Shown here: piece after piece, positions 27,133 to 35,319 of the stretch
Layout of the letters: every line of letters starts with the position of its first letter
How positions within the stretch are numbered: the first letter of the stretch is position 1
DNA from: CAYNFS01 sp964396685
GTDB taxonomy: Bacteria; Patescibacteriota; Doudnabacteria; UBA920; 2-01-FULL-46-14
Reading direction: 5' to 3'
Assembly (NCBI GenBank): GCA_964396685.1
Contig: CAYNFS010000002.1
Location: 1 to 64,000 of the forward strand
DNA length: 64,000 bases
The notes under the pieces: generated by a model
What the model was told of the DNA's origin: nothing
The model's database searches: none
The model's input: only the letters and a program-made list of their open reading frames with translations
Translations under genes and position numbers: made by a program

Positions 27133-28293
27133 ATGAAAAATCTGAATGCAGGCCAGCGGCTTTGGGAGGCGCAGAAACAGCAAGGCACCGGCCTTTGCAT
27201 AGGCCTCGACCCGCATTTTAATCCCCAAGCGGGATTCGACGAAGATCTTTACCTTTACTACGCTAGCCAGGACACCACTCTTTGGTTCTCGAACTTCTTT
27301 CACTTGCTGGCCGAATTCCCCGGCCACAACGGCCGCCTTGGCGGCCACAGAGGGCCGGTGTTTCTAAGTGGTGTGACCAACTACTGCCTCCGGGTGGTGG
27401 AGGCCGGTTGGAAAAACGGTATCTGCATATTCAAGCCGCAATCCGCTTTCTACGAACAGTTCGGACCTGTCGCCTTCATCATCATGGCGCGTGTCCGGCA
27501 GGAGATTGCTCGCCACCATAGCCCCGCTTTCGTGATCGACGACGCCAAGCGCGGCGACATAGACACCACGCAGGCTGCCTACTTACAGTCGATTTTAACT
27601 GATACGGTTATGGAGATGGTACCGGGCGTCTACGGCCAGCTCGATTTCGACGCCATGACCGTCACTACCTGGATGGGTCAAGACGTGCTCACGCCGGCTC
27701 TGCCCTACCTGCGTGTAGGCAAAGGTGTGATAGTGGTTACCCGGACCAGCAACCCGAGCGGCACCACACTTCAAGACGCTCTTGTCTATCCCAACCCCAA
27801 CGTACCACTTTCCGATAAACAGGAGCCGTTCCGCTTCACTCACGAAACTTGGAAAGCGACAGAGAGTATTATCGGCCGCGACCCAACCGCCTGTGAGGTC
27901 ATGATGTATCTGACCGAGAAATTCTGCCGCGACAACGACTTGATCCAAGGCGGCGCAAGTCCGGTTTTCTCGGTTATCGGCGCGACTGTCGAGATGGACG
28001 AGGGTTTCCGCAAGCTTCGGCCGACTGGCATTGCCCTGATTCCGGGTTTTGGCGCACAGCTCGGCGAGTTCGAAGACATCATCAAGTTAGCCATTTTGGA
28101 AGGCCCGCTGGCTGGGCACTTAGGCATTCTGAATTCCGCCCGGGCCAGCATGTTTGCGTGGCATACGAAATTCGGCGGTGGCGGCGATCCTAGCCCCGAA
28201 AAGTTGGAAGGCGAGGTATCGCGCTACATCAATCAGTTCCGCGCCGACGAGAAAGCGGCGTACGCGGCCGCCGGCGTGGGCTACCCGTTTTGA
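27133..28293 (+). CDS. pyrF: Orotidine-5'-phosphate decarboxylase-like protein
   Basis: 386 residues, a long version of the OMP decarboxylase barrel. Seen: GLCIGLDPHFNP (first Asp), IFKPQSAFYEQFG, the catalytic-tetrad region VIDDAKRGDIDTT, TRTSNPSGTTLQD, SVIGAT and ALIPGFGAQ. Converts OMP to UMP. A canonical AAAGGAG Shine-Dalgarno precedes the ATG. GC-rich codon use unlike most neighbours. 15 nt separate it from the pyrE-like gene, forming an operon for the last two UMP steps. Confidence 0.87.
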   Translation: MKNLNAGQRLWEAQKQQGTGLCIGLDPHFNPQAGFDEDLYLYYASQDTTLWFSNFFHLLAEFPGHNGRLGGHRGPVFLSGVTNYCLRVVEAGWKNGICIFKPQSAFYEQFGPVAFIIMARVRQEIARHHSPAFVIDDAKRGDIDTTQAAYLQSILTDTVMEMVPGVYGQLDFDAMTVTTWMGQDVLTPALPYLRVGKGVIVVTRTSNPSGTTLQDALVYPNPNVPLSDKQEPFRFTHETWKATESIIGRDPTACEVMMYLTEKFCRDNDLIQGGASPVFSVIGATVEMDEGFRKLRPTGIALIPGFGAQLGEFEDIIKLAILEGPLAGHLGILNSARASMFAWHTKFGGGGDPSPEKLEGEVSRYINQFRADEKAAYAAAGVGYPF

Positions 28294-28308
28294 AAAGGAG
28301 AGGATGGT

Positions 28309-28950
28309 ATGCAAATGTATCTCAACCATAAACAAGAACTTGCGCTAAAGTGGGCGCAAGTTGGAGTCTTTCTTGACAAAAGAAAGTCTCCGGGCGGCAG
28401 GGGCTTCAAACTTAAGCTTCACGAGAAAAACCCCGATGCTCCGCTTTCACCATTCTACCTCAACTTTCGCCTGTTGAGGTCGTTTCCTCGGACACTACAA
28501 AATACGGCCCTGTTATTCAAAGACATGTGCTGTAACATGTCGTTCGATGTGGTCGCAGATGTCCCTACGGCCATTACACCGGTAGTCGCGGTACTATCGC
28601 AAATCCTAGATATACCGATGATCACGCCTCGTGAGCTCAAGACCCATGGATCGGGCGGAGGGATCGACGGGGTTTACAAGCCTGACATGGTTGTAGCCCT
28701 TTTCGATGACCTGATCACTAAGGCGGACAGTAAAATCCAGGCCATCAGAGCCCTCCAGGCCGAATCGCTCACACCTCGCTACCTGTATGTCTTGGTGGAT
28801 CGGGAACAAGGCGGCGCTACCGAGATCAGACAGACACCAATCGTGTTTGGCACCGCCTGGACAATCACCGAGTTGCTTGACTTCTACTGCGGTGCGGGTT
28901 GGATCACGGGGGACGTTCATCGCGAATGTATCGCCTACATTCGGAGCTAA
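28309..28950 (+). CDS. pyrE: Orotate phosphoribosyltransferase-like protein
   Basis: 213 residues. Seen: FDVVADVPTAITPVVAVLSQ (orotate site region), ITPRELKTHGSGGGIDGVYK (the mobile loop), and the PRPP motif VVALFDDLITKADSKIQAI; YVLVDREQGG follows. Makes OMP from orotate. Follows pyrF with its own AAAAGGAG ribosome site. Whether orotate is made or imported cannot be told from this window. Confidence 0.85.
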   Translation: MQMYLNHKQELALKWAQVGVFLDKRKSPGGRGFKLKLHEKNPDAPLSPFYLNFRLLRSFPRTLQNTALLFKDMCCNMSFDVVADVPTAITPVVAVLSQILDIPMITPRELKTHGSGGGIDGVYKPDMVVALFDDLITKADSKIQAIRALQAESLTPRYLYVLVDREQGGATEIRQTPIVFGTAWTITELLDFYCGAGWITGDVHRECIAYIRS

Positions 28951-28968
28951 AGCAGAAAAAGCTCCATA

Positions 28969-29020
28969 GGGTGCTTGGTTGCTTGAAGAAGTATTTCAAG
29001 CGCCGGCACCCTTGTTTTTT
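28969..29020 (+). terminator. Intrinsic terminator of pyrF-pyrE
   Basis: Stem GGGTGC/GCACCC with an inner GCTTGAA/TTCAAGC stem, followed by TTGTTTTTTT. Confidence 0.85.
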
Positions 29021-29055
29021 TATCCCTATACTAGAACAAGGTTGGTAGCTGACGG

Positions 29056-29225
29056 AATTAAGAACTGGATTCCCGCCTTCGCGGGAATGATTAGATATTG
29101 GTGTAGGGGTGAATTTGTGGTAGGATAAAAGCAGATTTAAGATTTTAGATTAAAGCTTTAAGAATCGACCTCTCCGCCTCTCCCACCCCCTCTTGATCTC
29201 CCCCTCGGGCAGGGGGAGAAAGGCA
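29056..29225. repeat. Palindromic repeats before rmuC
   Basis: An ATTCCCGCCTTCGCGGGAAT element (29070-29091) and a CCTCTCCCACCCCCTCTTGATCTC...GGGGGAGAAAGGCAG element (29166-29225). Confidence 0.65.
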
Positions 29226-29233
29226 GACATTAC

Positions 29234-30226
29234 ATGAATATAGAAATTTTGGTAATAGTCATTTTGGTTGCGGGATTTGCAGGTTTGGCGTATTTGTTTA
29301 CGCGCAAGCCGAAAGCTGACCAGTCCCAGCAGATTTTGCTCGAGTGGCTCAAAGAGATGCGCGGGTCTTCCGAGAATATGCAGAAGCGGATTGACGAAAC
29401 AAACAAGGCTATCAACGAACGGCTGGACAATGCCGCGAAAATAATTGGCGGTATTTCCAAAGAACTAGGGCAGATGAACGAAATCGGTAGGGACATGAAA
29501 AAGGTTCAGGAGTTTTTAGTATCTCCCAAGAGGCGCGGGGGGCTTGGTGAAGAAGTTTTGGCCTCGCTTCTGGAGCAGTATTTCCCGCAAAGCGAGTTCG
29601 CGCTTCAGTACCGGTTCAAATCAGGAGAAGTCGTGGACGCGATAATCAAGGTCCAGGGCAAGCTTTTGACGATTGATTCCAAATTCAGCATGGAGAATTA
29701 CCGCGACTTCATAAGCGCCGAGGCCGAGACCGCCAGAGAAGCTGCGCGAAAAGCATTTTTGAGAGATATCAAAAAGCGCATTGACGAGATCCACAAAAAA
29801 TACATTCTGCCCGAGGAAGGCACTTTTGATTTCGCCATGATGTATGTGCCATCCGAGGCGGTTTTTTACGAGATTATAAACGATGACTCGCTTACGGAAT
29901 ATGCCCGTTCCAAGCGCGTTTACGTCGCCTCACCAAATAGCTTCATGCATTATCTGCAAATCATTATGCTCTCCCTGCGCGGCCAGAAAATCAATGAAGC
30001 GGCCAATCAGATTATGGGCATGATTGCGGCCATTCGCCAGGATTCCGACAAGTTTGGCCGCAACCTCGAGGTTTTGAGCAGACACGTGACCAATGCAAAA
30101 AACACCAGCGATACAGCTGTTACGGACTACGCGCAGCTCAAGGGCAAGATTGAGCAAGTTTCAAGTTTGAGAATTGAAACTTCTGCGGGTCGAGCAGAGG
30201 ATAAACTTTTAGAATCTAGATCCTGA
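29234..30226 (+). CDS. rmuC: RmuC-family DNA recombination protein
   Basis: 330 residues. N-terminal membrane span (residues 4-22), coiled coil to about 85, then the RmuC nuclease-like domain (RRGGLGEEVLASLLEQYFPQ, VVDAIIKVQGKLLTIDSKFS, EGTFDFAMMYVPSEAVFYEI). RmuC proteins limit inversions and rearrangements between inverted repeats, which is notable given the repeat load here. Confidence 0.9.
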   Translation: MNIEILVIVILVAGFAGLAYLFTRKPKADQSQQILLEWLKEMRGSSENMQKRIDETNKAINERLDNAAKIIGGISKELGQMNEIGRDMKKVQEFLVSPKRRGGLGEEVLASLLEQYFPQSEFALQYRFKSGEVVDAIIKVQGKLLTIDSKFSMENYRDFISAEAETAREAARKAFLRDIKKRIDEIHKKYILPEEGTFDFAMMYVPSEAVFYEIINDDSLTEYARSKRVYVASPNSFMHYLQIIMLSLRGQKINEAANQIMGMIAAIRQDSDKFGRNLEVLSRHVTNAKNTSDTAVTDYAQLKGKIEQVSSLRIETSAGRAEDKLLESRS

Positions 30227-30255
30227 CTTTCGTCAGGATGACAGCAAGGACGAAT

Positions 30256-30780
30256 ATGCTGGATTTTTTAACTACAACCAAACACGAAGAGCAAAGAGTC
30301 GGCGTTTTTGTGGATGTCCAGAATCTCTATTACTCGGCGCGGAACATTTATAATTCGCGCGTCAATTTTTCATCGCTTCTCAAAGAAACGGTGGAAAAAC
30401 GCAAACTCATCCGGGCTATTGCCTATGTCATCAGAGCCCAGATGCCGGAGGAGCAGACGTTTTTTGACGCGCTTACCAAATCCGGCTTTGAAGTCAAAGC
30501 CAAGGATTTACAGGTGTTTTTCGGCGGTATCAAGAAAGGCGACTGGGACGTGGGCATTACCATGGACATTATTAAGATGCTTAACAAGCTGGATACCATA
30601 GTGCTGGCCTCGGGAGACGGGGATTACGCGCCGCTTCTGGAATACGTCAAAAATTTCGGGGCGAGGGTCGAAGTCATCGCTTTTGGCAAAAGCGCTTCAA
30701 ACAGGCTGGTGGAAGAGGCAGACGATTTTATTGACATGGACAATGCCCCGAAGAAGTTTTTGATACCGATTAAAAAGTGA
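30256..30780 (+). CDS. NYN-domain (PIN-like) putative ribonuclease
   Basis: 174 residues from ATG 30256 (the ATG at 30238 lies in a repeat). NYN/DUF88 motifs: VGVFVDVQNLYYSARN (first Asp), GDWDVGITMDIIKMLNKLDT, VLASGDGDYAPLLEYVKNFG and the C-terminal EEADDFIDMD. NYN proteins are metal-dependent RNases; the target is unknown. Confidence 0.85.
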   Translation: MLDFLTTTKHEEQRVGVFVDVQNLYYSARNIYNSRVNFSSLLKETVEKRKLIRAIAYVIRAQMPEEQTFFDALTKSGFEVKAKDLQVFFGGIKKGDWDVGITMDIIKMLNKLDTIVLASGDGDYAPLLEYVKNFGARVEVIAFGKSASNRLVEEADDFIDMDNAPKKFLIPIKK

Positions 30781-30875
30781 CGCTCGCAGAGCGTCATCCT
30801 GAGAAGCGCGAGCGACGAAGGATCCCGCAGTTTTAATGAGATTGCTTCGCTTGTGCTCGCAATGACGGAAGTATT

Positions 30876-31583
30876 ATGAAACCTATCGCGATTTTTGACA
30901 TAGACGGGACGATTTTTCGATCAAGCCTGATGATTGAGCTTTTTAAGCATTTGGTGAGAAAAAACATCTTTCCCAAATCTTCGATGGCCAAAATACAGAA
31001 CTCTGAACAAAAGTGGCTCAATCGCAAAGGTCATTACAGCGAATTTGTCTCCGATGTGGTTGAGGCTTATCACAACGCCATCAAAAGGAAAAAGAGAAGC
31101 GATATCATAGCCGCAAGCCGCGAGGTTATCCGCGAGCAGAAGCACCGCACCTACCGTTTTACTTTGGCCCTTTTGAGAAAATTAAAAAAAAGATATCTCA
31201 CCATAGCGATTTCCGGGTCTCCTTTCGAAGCCGTCCGGGAATATAACAAGTTTTTGAAGTTTGACAAATTTTACGCAGAAGAATTCGGAGTGAACGAAAA
31301 GGGGATTTACACGGGCAAAATTTTGCATATGCCAACGCTTTATAAGAGAGAACTGGTAGTCCGCTACGTGCAAAACCACAATTTGAGTTTTAAAAATTCA
31401 ATCGGAGTAGGCGATACTGAAACAGATATCGGTTTTTTGGATTTGGTTCAAGAACCGGTCGCTTTCAATCCGAATAACGTTTTGGCAAGATACGCGCGCA
31501 AGAAAAATTGGAAAATCGTAATTGAGCGCAAAGATTTGGTAATAGAATTTAATCCGAAGAAAGTGAAGTTTTTGAGAGTTTAA
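30876..31583 (+). CDS. HAD-superfamily hydrolase, HAD-IB type
   Basis: 235 residues. Motif I FDIDGTIFRSS (D8, D10), motif II AISGSPFEAV, motif III Lys and motif IV GVGDTETDIGFL. HAD-IB enzymes include SerB-type phosphatases and CicA; substrate not determinable. A tRNA-Arg follows 3 nt after the stop. Confidence 0.87.
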   Translation: MKPIAIFDIDGTIFRSSLMIELFKHLVRKNIFPKSSMAKIQNSEQKWLNRKGHYSEFVSDVVEAYHNAIKRKKRSDIIAASREVIREQKHRTYRFTLALLRKLKKRYLTIAISGSPFEAVREYNKFLKFDKFYAEEFGVNEKGIYTGKILHMPTLYKRELVVRYVQNHNLSFKNSIGVGDTETDIGFLDLVQEPVAFNPNNVLARYARKKNWKIVIERKDLVIEFNPKKVKFLRV

Positions 31584-31586
31584 TGC

Positions 31587-31660
31587 GCCCTCGTAGCTTA
31601 ATTGGATAAAGCATCTCCCTCCGGAGGAGAAGATTGTGCGTTCGAGTCGCACCGAGGGTA
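31587..31660 (+). tRNA. tRNA-Arg (anticodon CCG)
   Basis: Acceptor GCCCTCG/CGAGGGT (G-U first pair), anticodon stem TCTCC/GGAGA with loop CTCCGGA, T arm GTGCG-TTCGAGT-CGCAC. 74 nt; CCA not encoded. Confidence 0.93.
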
Positions 31661-31668
31661 TTGCAAAC

Positions 31669-32073
31669 ATGAAGCGCGTGATGGTTTTTGGGACATTTGA
31701 TATTTTGCACCCCGGCCATATTTATTTTCTGCGGCAAGCCAGAAAATACGGCGATTTTTTGATTGTGTCTTTGGCGCGCGACCCGATTGTAAAGAAAATT
31801 AAAGGGCGGAAGCCATTGCATTCGGAAAAAGATCGCGCGGATATGCTTAAATCCTTAAAATTGGTGAACAAAGTCGTGCTTGGTTCCAAAAAAGATTATA
31901 TTGGTCATATTGTTAAAGAAAAACCCGACGTGATAGTCTTGGGATATGACCAGAGAGCGTTTACGGAAGGATTGAAAGGAAAGCTGGCGGAAAGGGGATT
32001 GAGAGTGAAGATTGTGAGGATAAGAGCGTATGAATCTAGATTGTATAAATCCCGCAAATTCTTAAAGAATTGA
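31669..32073 (+). CDS. RibL-like FAD synthase (nucleotidyltransferase)
   Basis: 134 residues from ATG 31669; an upstream frame overlaps tRNA-Arg. HxGH motif HPGH at 14-17 in GTFDILHPGHIYFLRQA, and the late motif KPDVIVLGYDQRAFTEGL. This fits the cytidylyltransferase-like FAD synthases (archaeal RibL type); glycerol-3-phosphate cytidylyltransferase is the alternative. The separate riboflavin kinase 400 bp downstream supports the FAD synthase reading. Confidence 0.8.
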   Translation: MKRVMVFGTFDILHPGHIYFLRQARKYGDFLIVSLARDPIVKKIKGRKPLHSEKDRADMLKSLKLVNKVVLGSKKDYIGHIVKEKPDVIVLGYDQRAFTEGLKGKLAERGLRVKIVRIRAYESRLYKSRKFLKN

Positions 32074-32146
32074 GATTGCTTCCTCCTCGGCAAGCTCGGA
32101 GTCGCAATGACAGTCATTGCGAGGAGGCGAAGCCGACGAAGCCACC
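32072..32146. repeat. GTCATTGCGAG-type repeats, two head-to-head
   Basis: GATTGCTTCCTCC...GTCGCAATGAC joined to GTCATTGCGAGGAGGCGAAG. Confidence 0.8.
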
Positions 32147-32148
32147 CC

Positions 32149-32466
32149 ATGGCAAAACGATACAAACTAGTCATGTTCGTGCCGGTAAAAGACGCAGACA
32201 AAATCCGTCGGGTTTTGGGCGAGGCAGGCGCGGGTCATATCGGCAATTATGACTATGCGTCTTTTTCGGTGCGCGGGGTAGGACGATTTCGCCCGCTTGC
32301 CGGGGCAAAACCCGCGATTGGCGAGGTCGGCAAGCTGGAAGAAGTGGAAGAGGAAAGAATAGAAACTGTTGTGAGCGAGGAAGACTTGGATTGGGTTTTG
32401 GAGCAAGTGCGCAAGGGACATCCATATGAGGAGCCGGTGATTGATATTCACCCTCTCTTAAGATAA
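32149..32466 (+). CDS. NIF3/YqfO-type CutA-like domain protein
   Basis: 105 residues from ATG 32149. Sequence pattern of the stand-alone NIF3 insert domain: YKLVMFVPVKDADKIRRVLG, GAGHIGNYDYASFSVRGVG, RFRPLAGAKPAIG, EEDLDWVLEQVRKGHPYEEP. Function unsettled, possibly metal-linked. The last codons and stop are supplied by a palindromic repeat (32450-32489). Confidence 0.8.
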   Translation: MAKRYKLVMFVPVKDADKIRRVLGEAGAGHIGNYDYASFSVRGVGRFRPLAGAKPAIGEVGKLEEVEEERIETVVSEEDLDWVLEQVRKGHPYEEPVIDIHPLLR

Positions 32467-32489
32467 GAGAGGGTGGGGGTGAGTTATGA
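32450..32489. repeat. Half copy of the 78-bp element, inverted
   Basis: Exact reverse complement of about 40 bp at 36504-36543. It provides the C-terminus of the NIF3-like gene and the ATG of riboflavin kinase (GAGTTATG). Confidence 0.85.
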
Positions 32490-32842
32490 AAATTTCTGGA
32501 ATTGTCAAAAAGCACCTCGGCCGTGGACGCAAACTCGGTTTTCCTACGGCCAATCTGGATATTGAGGTTGAGCTTGAGGAAGGAATTTATGTCGGCACGG
32601 TGGGGCCGATGGAATTGCATGCCCTGATATTCATCGGCGCTGCAGAAACTTTTGGAGAGCGGGAGAAACAAGTCGAGGTTCACATTTTGGATTTTGACGA
32701 GGATATTTATGGCCGGAAGATTGAGGTTCAGATTTTGGAAAAGTTAAGAGAGAACGTCAAATTCAACAATGAGCATGAGCTTATCGAGCAGATGAAAAAG
32801 GACAAGGAAAAAGCCAAAAAGTTTTTCGAGGAGAATATTTAA
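32486..32842 (+). CDS. Stand-alone riboflavin kinase
   Basis: 118 residues. Flavokinase barrel motifs GRGRKLGFPTANLDIEVELE (ATP/flavin loop), EVHILDFDEDIYGRKIEVQI, and KLRENVKFNNEHELIEQMKK. Corresponds to the C-terminal half of bacterial RibF without the FAD synthase half, which is supplied by the RibL-like gene. Phosphorylates riboflavin to FMN. Confidence 0.9.
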   Translation: MKISGIVKKHLGRGRKLGFPTANLDIEVELEEGIYVGTVGPMELHALIFIGAAETFGEREKQVEVHILDFDEDIYGRKIEVQILEKLRENVKFNNEHELIEQMKKDKEKAKKFFEENI

Positions 32843-32845
32843 AAT

Positions 32846-33688
32846 ATGCCTTTATACGGGGTATTTCTTAGCGCTTTGGGGACTTTTTTTGGCGAACTTG
32901 CCAGCTCCTTTGGAAAAAGAAAAGTCAAGGAAAAGGATTTGAGCCCCTATTCTATGGCATTTGTCCAAACGGTGGGGGCGCTTGTTCTTTTCGGGTTGTG
33001 GATTTTAGTCAAGCAGGATTCATTCGTATTTCAAACTGCATCGCTTAAAACGTTTTTGCCTCGGTTGGTTTTGGAAATTTTGCAGCTCCAGGCCATGGTG
33101 TTCGGACTTATTAACGCTGACCGCAGCACTTTTACTTTCTTGAGGGTTGGCACAGTACCATTGCTTTTGACGGTGGACGTTATTTTAGGTTATGCGTTGA
33201 GCTGGTTTCAGATTATCGGCATAGCAATTATAGCTTCAACATTTCTTGTGGTTTTTGTGGCTCCTCAAGTCAAAAAAGTGGGAACAAGGTGGGTCGTTTT
33301 CGGGATGTTCAATGCCGTGGCAACGATTAGTCTTTATAAATACGATATAACGCATTTTAATTCAGTCGCGGCTGAACAGATTTTCATAATTATCCCCACT
33401 CTAATATACTTATTTTTTATGGCGAGAATCATGGCGCAAGAAAATCCTTTTACTTTCTTCCGTCGGGCTTCATATATCGGCCAGGCTTTGTTTGAAGGCG
33501 GAGGATCTGTCTCAATTAATTTCGCGTATGTTTTTGCGCCTGCATCAGTAATTACGGCGGCCAAAAGATCAACCGAAGTTTTGTGGGGAGTGCTTGCCGG
33601 CTGGCTGTATTTTCGCGAGAAAAGCCCTTTTTTCAAGTTTAGTTTATTTATTTTGTTATCGGGCGGTTTGATTTTACTTGTTCTCTAA
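32846..33688 (+). CDS. EamA/DMT-family membrane transporter
   Basis: 280 residues, about ten membrane segments in two homologous halves, typical of drug/metabolite transporters. Second half contains ASVITAAKRSTEVLWGVLAG and WLYFREKS, the usual last-repeat signature. 3 nt after riboflavin kinase, so likely co-transcribed; substrate unknown. Confidence 0.8.
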   Translation: MPLYGVFLSALGTFFGELASSFGKRKVKEKDLSPYSMAFVQTVGALVLFGLWILVKQDSFVFQTASLKTFLPRLVLEILQLQAMVFGLINADRSTFTFLRVGTVPLLLTVDVILGYALSWFQIIGIAIIASTFLVVFVAPQVKKVGTRWVVFGMFNAVATISLYKYDITHFNSVAAEQIFIIIPTLIYLFFMARIMAQENPFTFFRRASYIGQALFEGGGSVSINFAYVFAPASVITAAKRSTEVLWGVLAGWLYFREKSPFFKFSLFILLSGGLILLVL

Positions 33689-33706
33689 AATTTGATATCC
33701 TGTATT
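33678..33706 (+). promoter_or_regulatory. Possible promoter of the FMN riboswitch transcript
   Basis: TTGTTC, 17-nt spacer, TGTATT; the start would fall next to the aptamer at about 33713. Confidence 0.4.
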
Positions 33707-33712
33707 TTGAAG

Positions 33713-33876
33713 TGTCTTCAGGGCGGCCCTCCTTCGCCGAAAGCTTCGGCGGGCAAGGGCGACCGGTAGTAATCTCTGCCGTAGCAGAGGAGTCTACGAG
33801 CCTCAGATATTATTAAGAGGCACGAGTGCCGTGGAATTCGGCCACCGACCGTAAAGTCGGGATGAAAGAAGGCGAG
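33713..33876 (+). ncRNA. FMN riboswitch (RFN element)
   Basis: Conserved core in order: TGTCTTCAGGGCGG, GGGCGACCGGTAGTAAT, AGTCTACGAGCC, GTGGAATTC, CCACCGACCGTAAAGTCGG and GATGAAAGAAGGCG. These match the FMN aptamer consensus closely. A terminator hairpin follows directly, so FMN binding most likely ends transcription before the transporter gene at 34010. Confidence 0.94.
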
Positions 33877-33888
33877 TTTTTTGCGCAT

Positions 33889-33912
33889 GCCCTGAAGAAA
33901 TTAGGGCTTTTT
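33889..33912 (+). terminator. Riboswitch terminator
   Basis: GCCCT, 9-nt loop, AGGGC, TTTTT, just after the FMN aptamer. Confidence 0.8.
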
Positions 33913-33932
33913 AATTTACAAAATTTATTTTG

Positions 33933-33993
33933 TCATCCCCGACCTGATCGGTGATCCAGAAACACTGGATTCCCGTTTCCACGGGAATGGCAG
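33933..33993. repeat. TCATCCCCGACC / ATTCCCGTTTCCACGGGAAT repeat
   Basis: Palindromic intergenic repeat between the riboswitch terminator and the transporter ATG. Related elements: 15100-15170, 29070-29091, 36223-36272, 37225-37253, 47584-47650, 50974-51037. Confidence 0.75.
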
Positions 33994-34009
33994 AGAGAAA
34001 GGAAATGAG

Positions 34010-34927
34010 ATGAATCCCTACAAAACCGGGCCGTGGCTGGTGGCGATAGCGGCGCTTCTTTGGGCGATAGACGCCCCGTTTCGCAAATTTTTAACCCAAG
34101 ACCTGTCCTCGACGACGATAGTATTAATGGAGCATATCACCATCGCGGTTTTGGTATTTTTGTTTCTTGCCAGATACTTGCGAGAGCTTAAAAATCTTTC
34201 GTGGAAAGAATGGCTGGCCGTTGTATTCATCGCCTTTGGCGGCTCGGCTCTGGCCACGGTTTTTTTCACGCAAAGTTTCCACTATGTGAATCCGTCTGTT
34301 GCAATTTTGCTTCAAAAAGTTCAGCCCCTAATCGCTATTCTGCTGGCAGTAGCGGTCCTGAAAGAAAAGCTAACCAGCCGGTTTTGGCTCTGGGCGGGAG
34401 TTGGAATTTTTGGCGCTTACCTCGTTACTTTTCCGGAAATTAGGATTACGGGGCTTGCCTTGACCGGCGGAACTTTGGGTACCGTCTATGCGCTGCTTGC
34501 CGCTTTTTTCTGGGGCGGCTCCACGGTATTTGGAAGATTTGTCCTGCGAAAAGTAAGTTTTCAGGCCATGACGGCCGTGAGGTTTTTGGCGGCGCTGATG
34601 TTTTTGCTGTTTCTTAATGTTTATTTCAAAACACTGCCTGAAGTCGGCAGGGCGTCAGGCAAAGACTGGTTTTATGTCCTAATAATCGCGGTGCTAGCCG
34701 GATTTGTATCGCTGTTTATTTACTATCGCGGTTTGCGGTTTACCGAAGCCAAAATAGCCACGATCGGCGAGCTTGCTTTTCCCTTCGCCGCCGTGATTGT
34801 GAACTGGATTTTCTTGGACGCAAAATTATCTATTGCTCAAATCATCGGCGGGCTAATTTTGCTTCTGGCTGTGGCTAATCTGTCTTTTTTGAACGCGGCT
34901 GAACTACAGGTTAAATCGGCCCAATAA
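34010..34927 (+). CDS. DMT-family transporter under FMN riboswitch, predicted riboflavin importer
   Basis: 305 residues, about ten membrane spans, two EamA halves (GPWLVAIAALLWAIDAPFRK; LGTVYALLAAFFWGGSTVFG; C-terminal LAFPFAAVIVNWIFLDAKLS). Family includes many metabolite exporters and importers. The FMN riboswitch upstream is the key evidence: DMT proteins controlled in this way are predicted riboflavin uptake systems in other bacteria. No riboflavin synthesis genes are seen in the window. Confidence 0.83.
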   Translation: MNPYKTGPWLVAIAALLWAIDAPFRKFLTQDLSSTTIVLMEHITIAVLVFLFLARYLRELKNLSWKEWLAVVFIAFGGSALATVFFTQSFHYVNPSVAILLQKVQPLIAILLAVAVLKEKLTSRFWLWAGVGIFGAYLVTFPEIRITGLALTGGTLGTVYALLAAFFWGGSTVFGRFVLRKVSFQAMTAVRFLAALMFLLFLNVYFKTLPEVGRASGKDWFYVLIIAVLAGFVSLFIYYRGLRFTEAKIATIGELAFPFAAVIVNWIFLDAKLSIAQIIGGLILLLAVANLSFLNAAELQVKSAQ

Positions 34928-34935
34928 ACCCCGTC

Positions 34936-35045
34936 ACCACTCCGACGTAACGTTGCGAGTAGCATTGGGGCAAGCAGCTATCGCGCATCAGACCATTCAT
35001 GCGCGGGTTTATCCGCCTTAGGCGGACGGCATTCTGGTGACAGGG
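34936..35045. other. Structured intergenic region
   Basis: Outer arms GTCACCA/TGGTGAC enclose GCGCATCAGACCATTCATGCGC and TCCGCCTTAGGCGGA hairpins. Could be a 3' end structure, a repeat or a small RNA. Confidence 0.4.
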
Positions 35046-35062
35046 TAAATAGAGGACGAGAA

Positions 35063-35102
35063 CAAAAAAACAGGGCTTCGACCAAAAATTTAGTCGGGGC
35101 CC
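35063..35102 (-). terminator. Terminator overlapping the stop of the 59-residue gene
   Basis: Minus strand: GGGCCCCGAC / GTCGAAGCCC stem followed by TGTTTTTTTG; the TAA stop lies in the loop. Confidence 0.8.
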
Positions 35103-35269
35103 AGTTTGAAGTGTTGCTCAATGTCAAGCTCGGGGTTGACGACTTTGAATTCGAAGCGGTCGGCAGGCAGACGTTTGTAGTCTCCGGGGAACCTGTTTAG
35201 CCAGTCCTCGTAAACTTGCTGCAGAATACTGGGAATGCTGTCTAAAAAATGAGGATTGAAAACTTCCAT
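35090..35269 (-). CDS. 59-residue hypothetical protein
   Basis: Minus-strand ORF beginning MEVFNPHFLDSIPSILQQVY, with normal-looking composition and several aromatic residues (DWLNRFPGDYKRLP). It is bracketed by a -10-like TAGAAT (35284-35289) and an intrinsic terminator that includes its stop codon, a good sign of a real monocistronic gene. No family recognised. Confidence 0.6.
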   Translation of the reverse strand: MEVFNPHFLDSIPSILQQVYEDWLNRFPGDYKRLPADRFEFKVVNPELDIEQHFKLGPD

Positions 35270-35319
35270 TGGATTTTCATTCTATTCTAACATAAACTTC
35301 AAAGTAGCTGGATGTGGAT

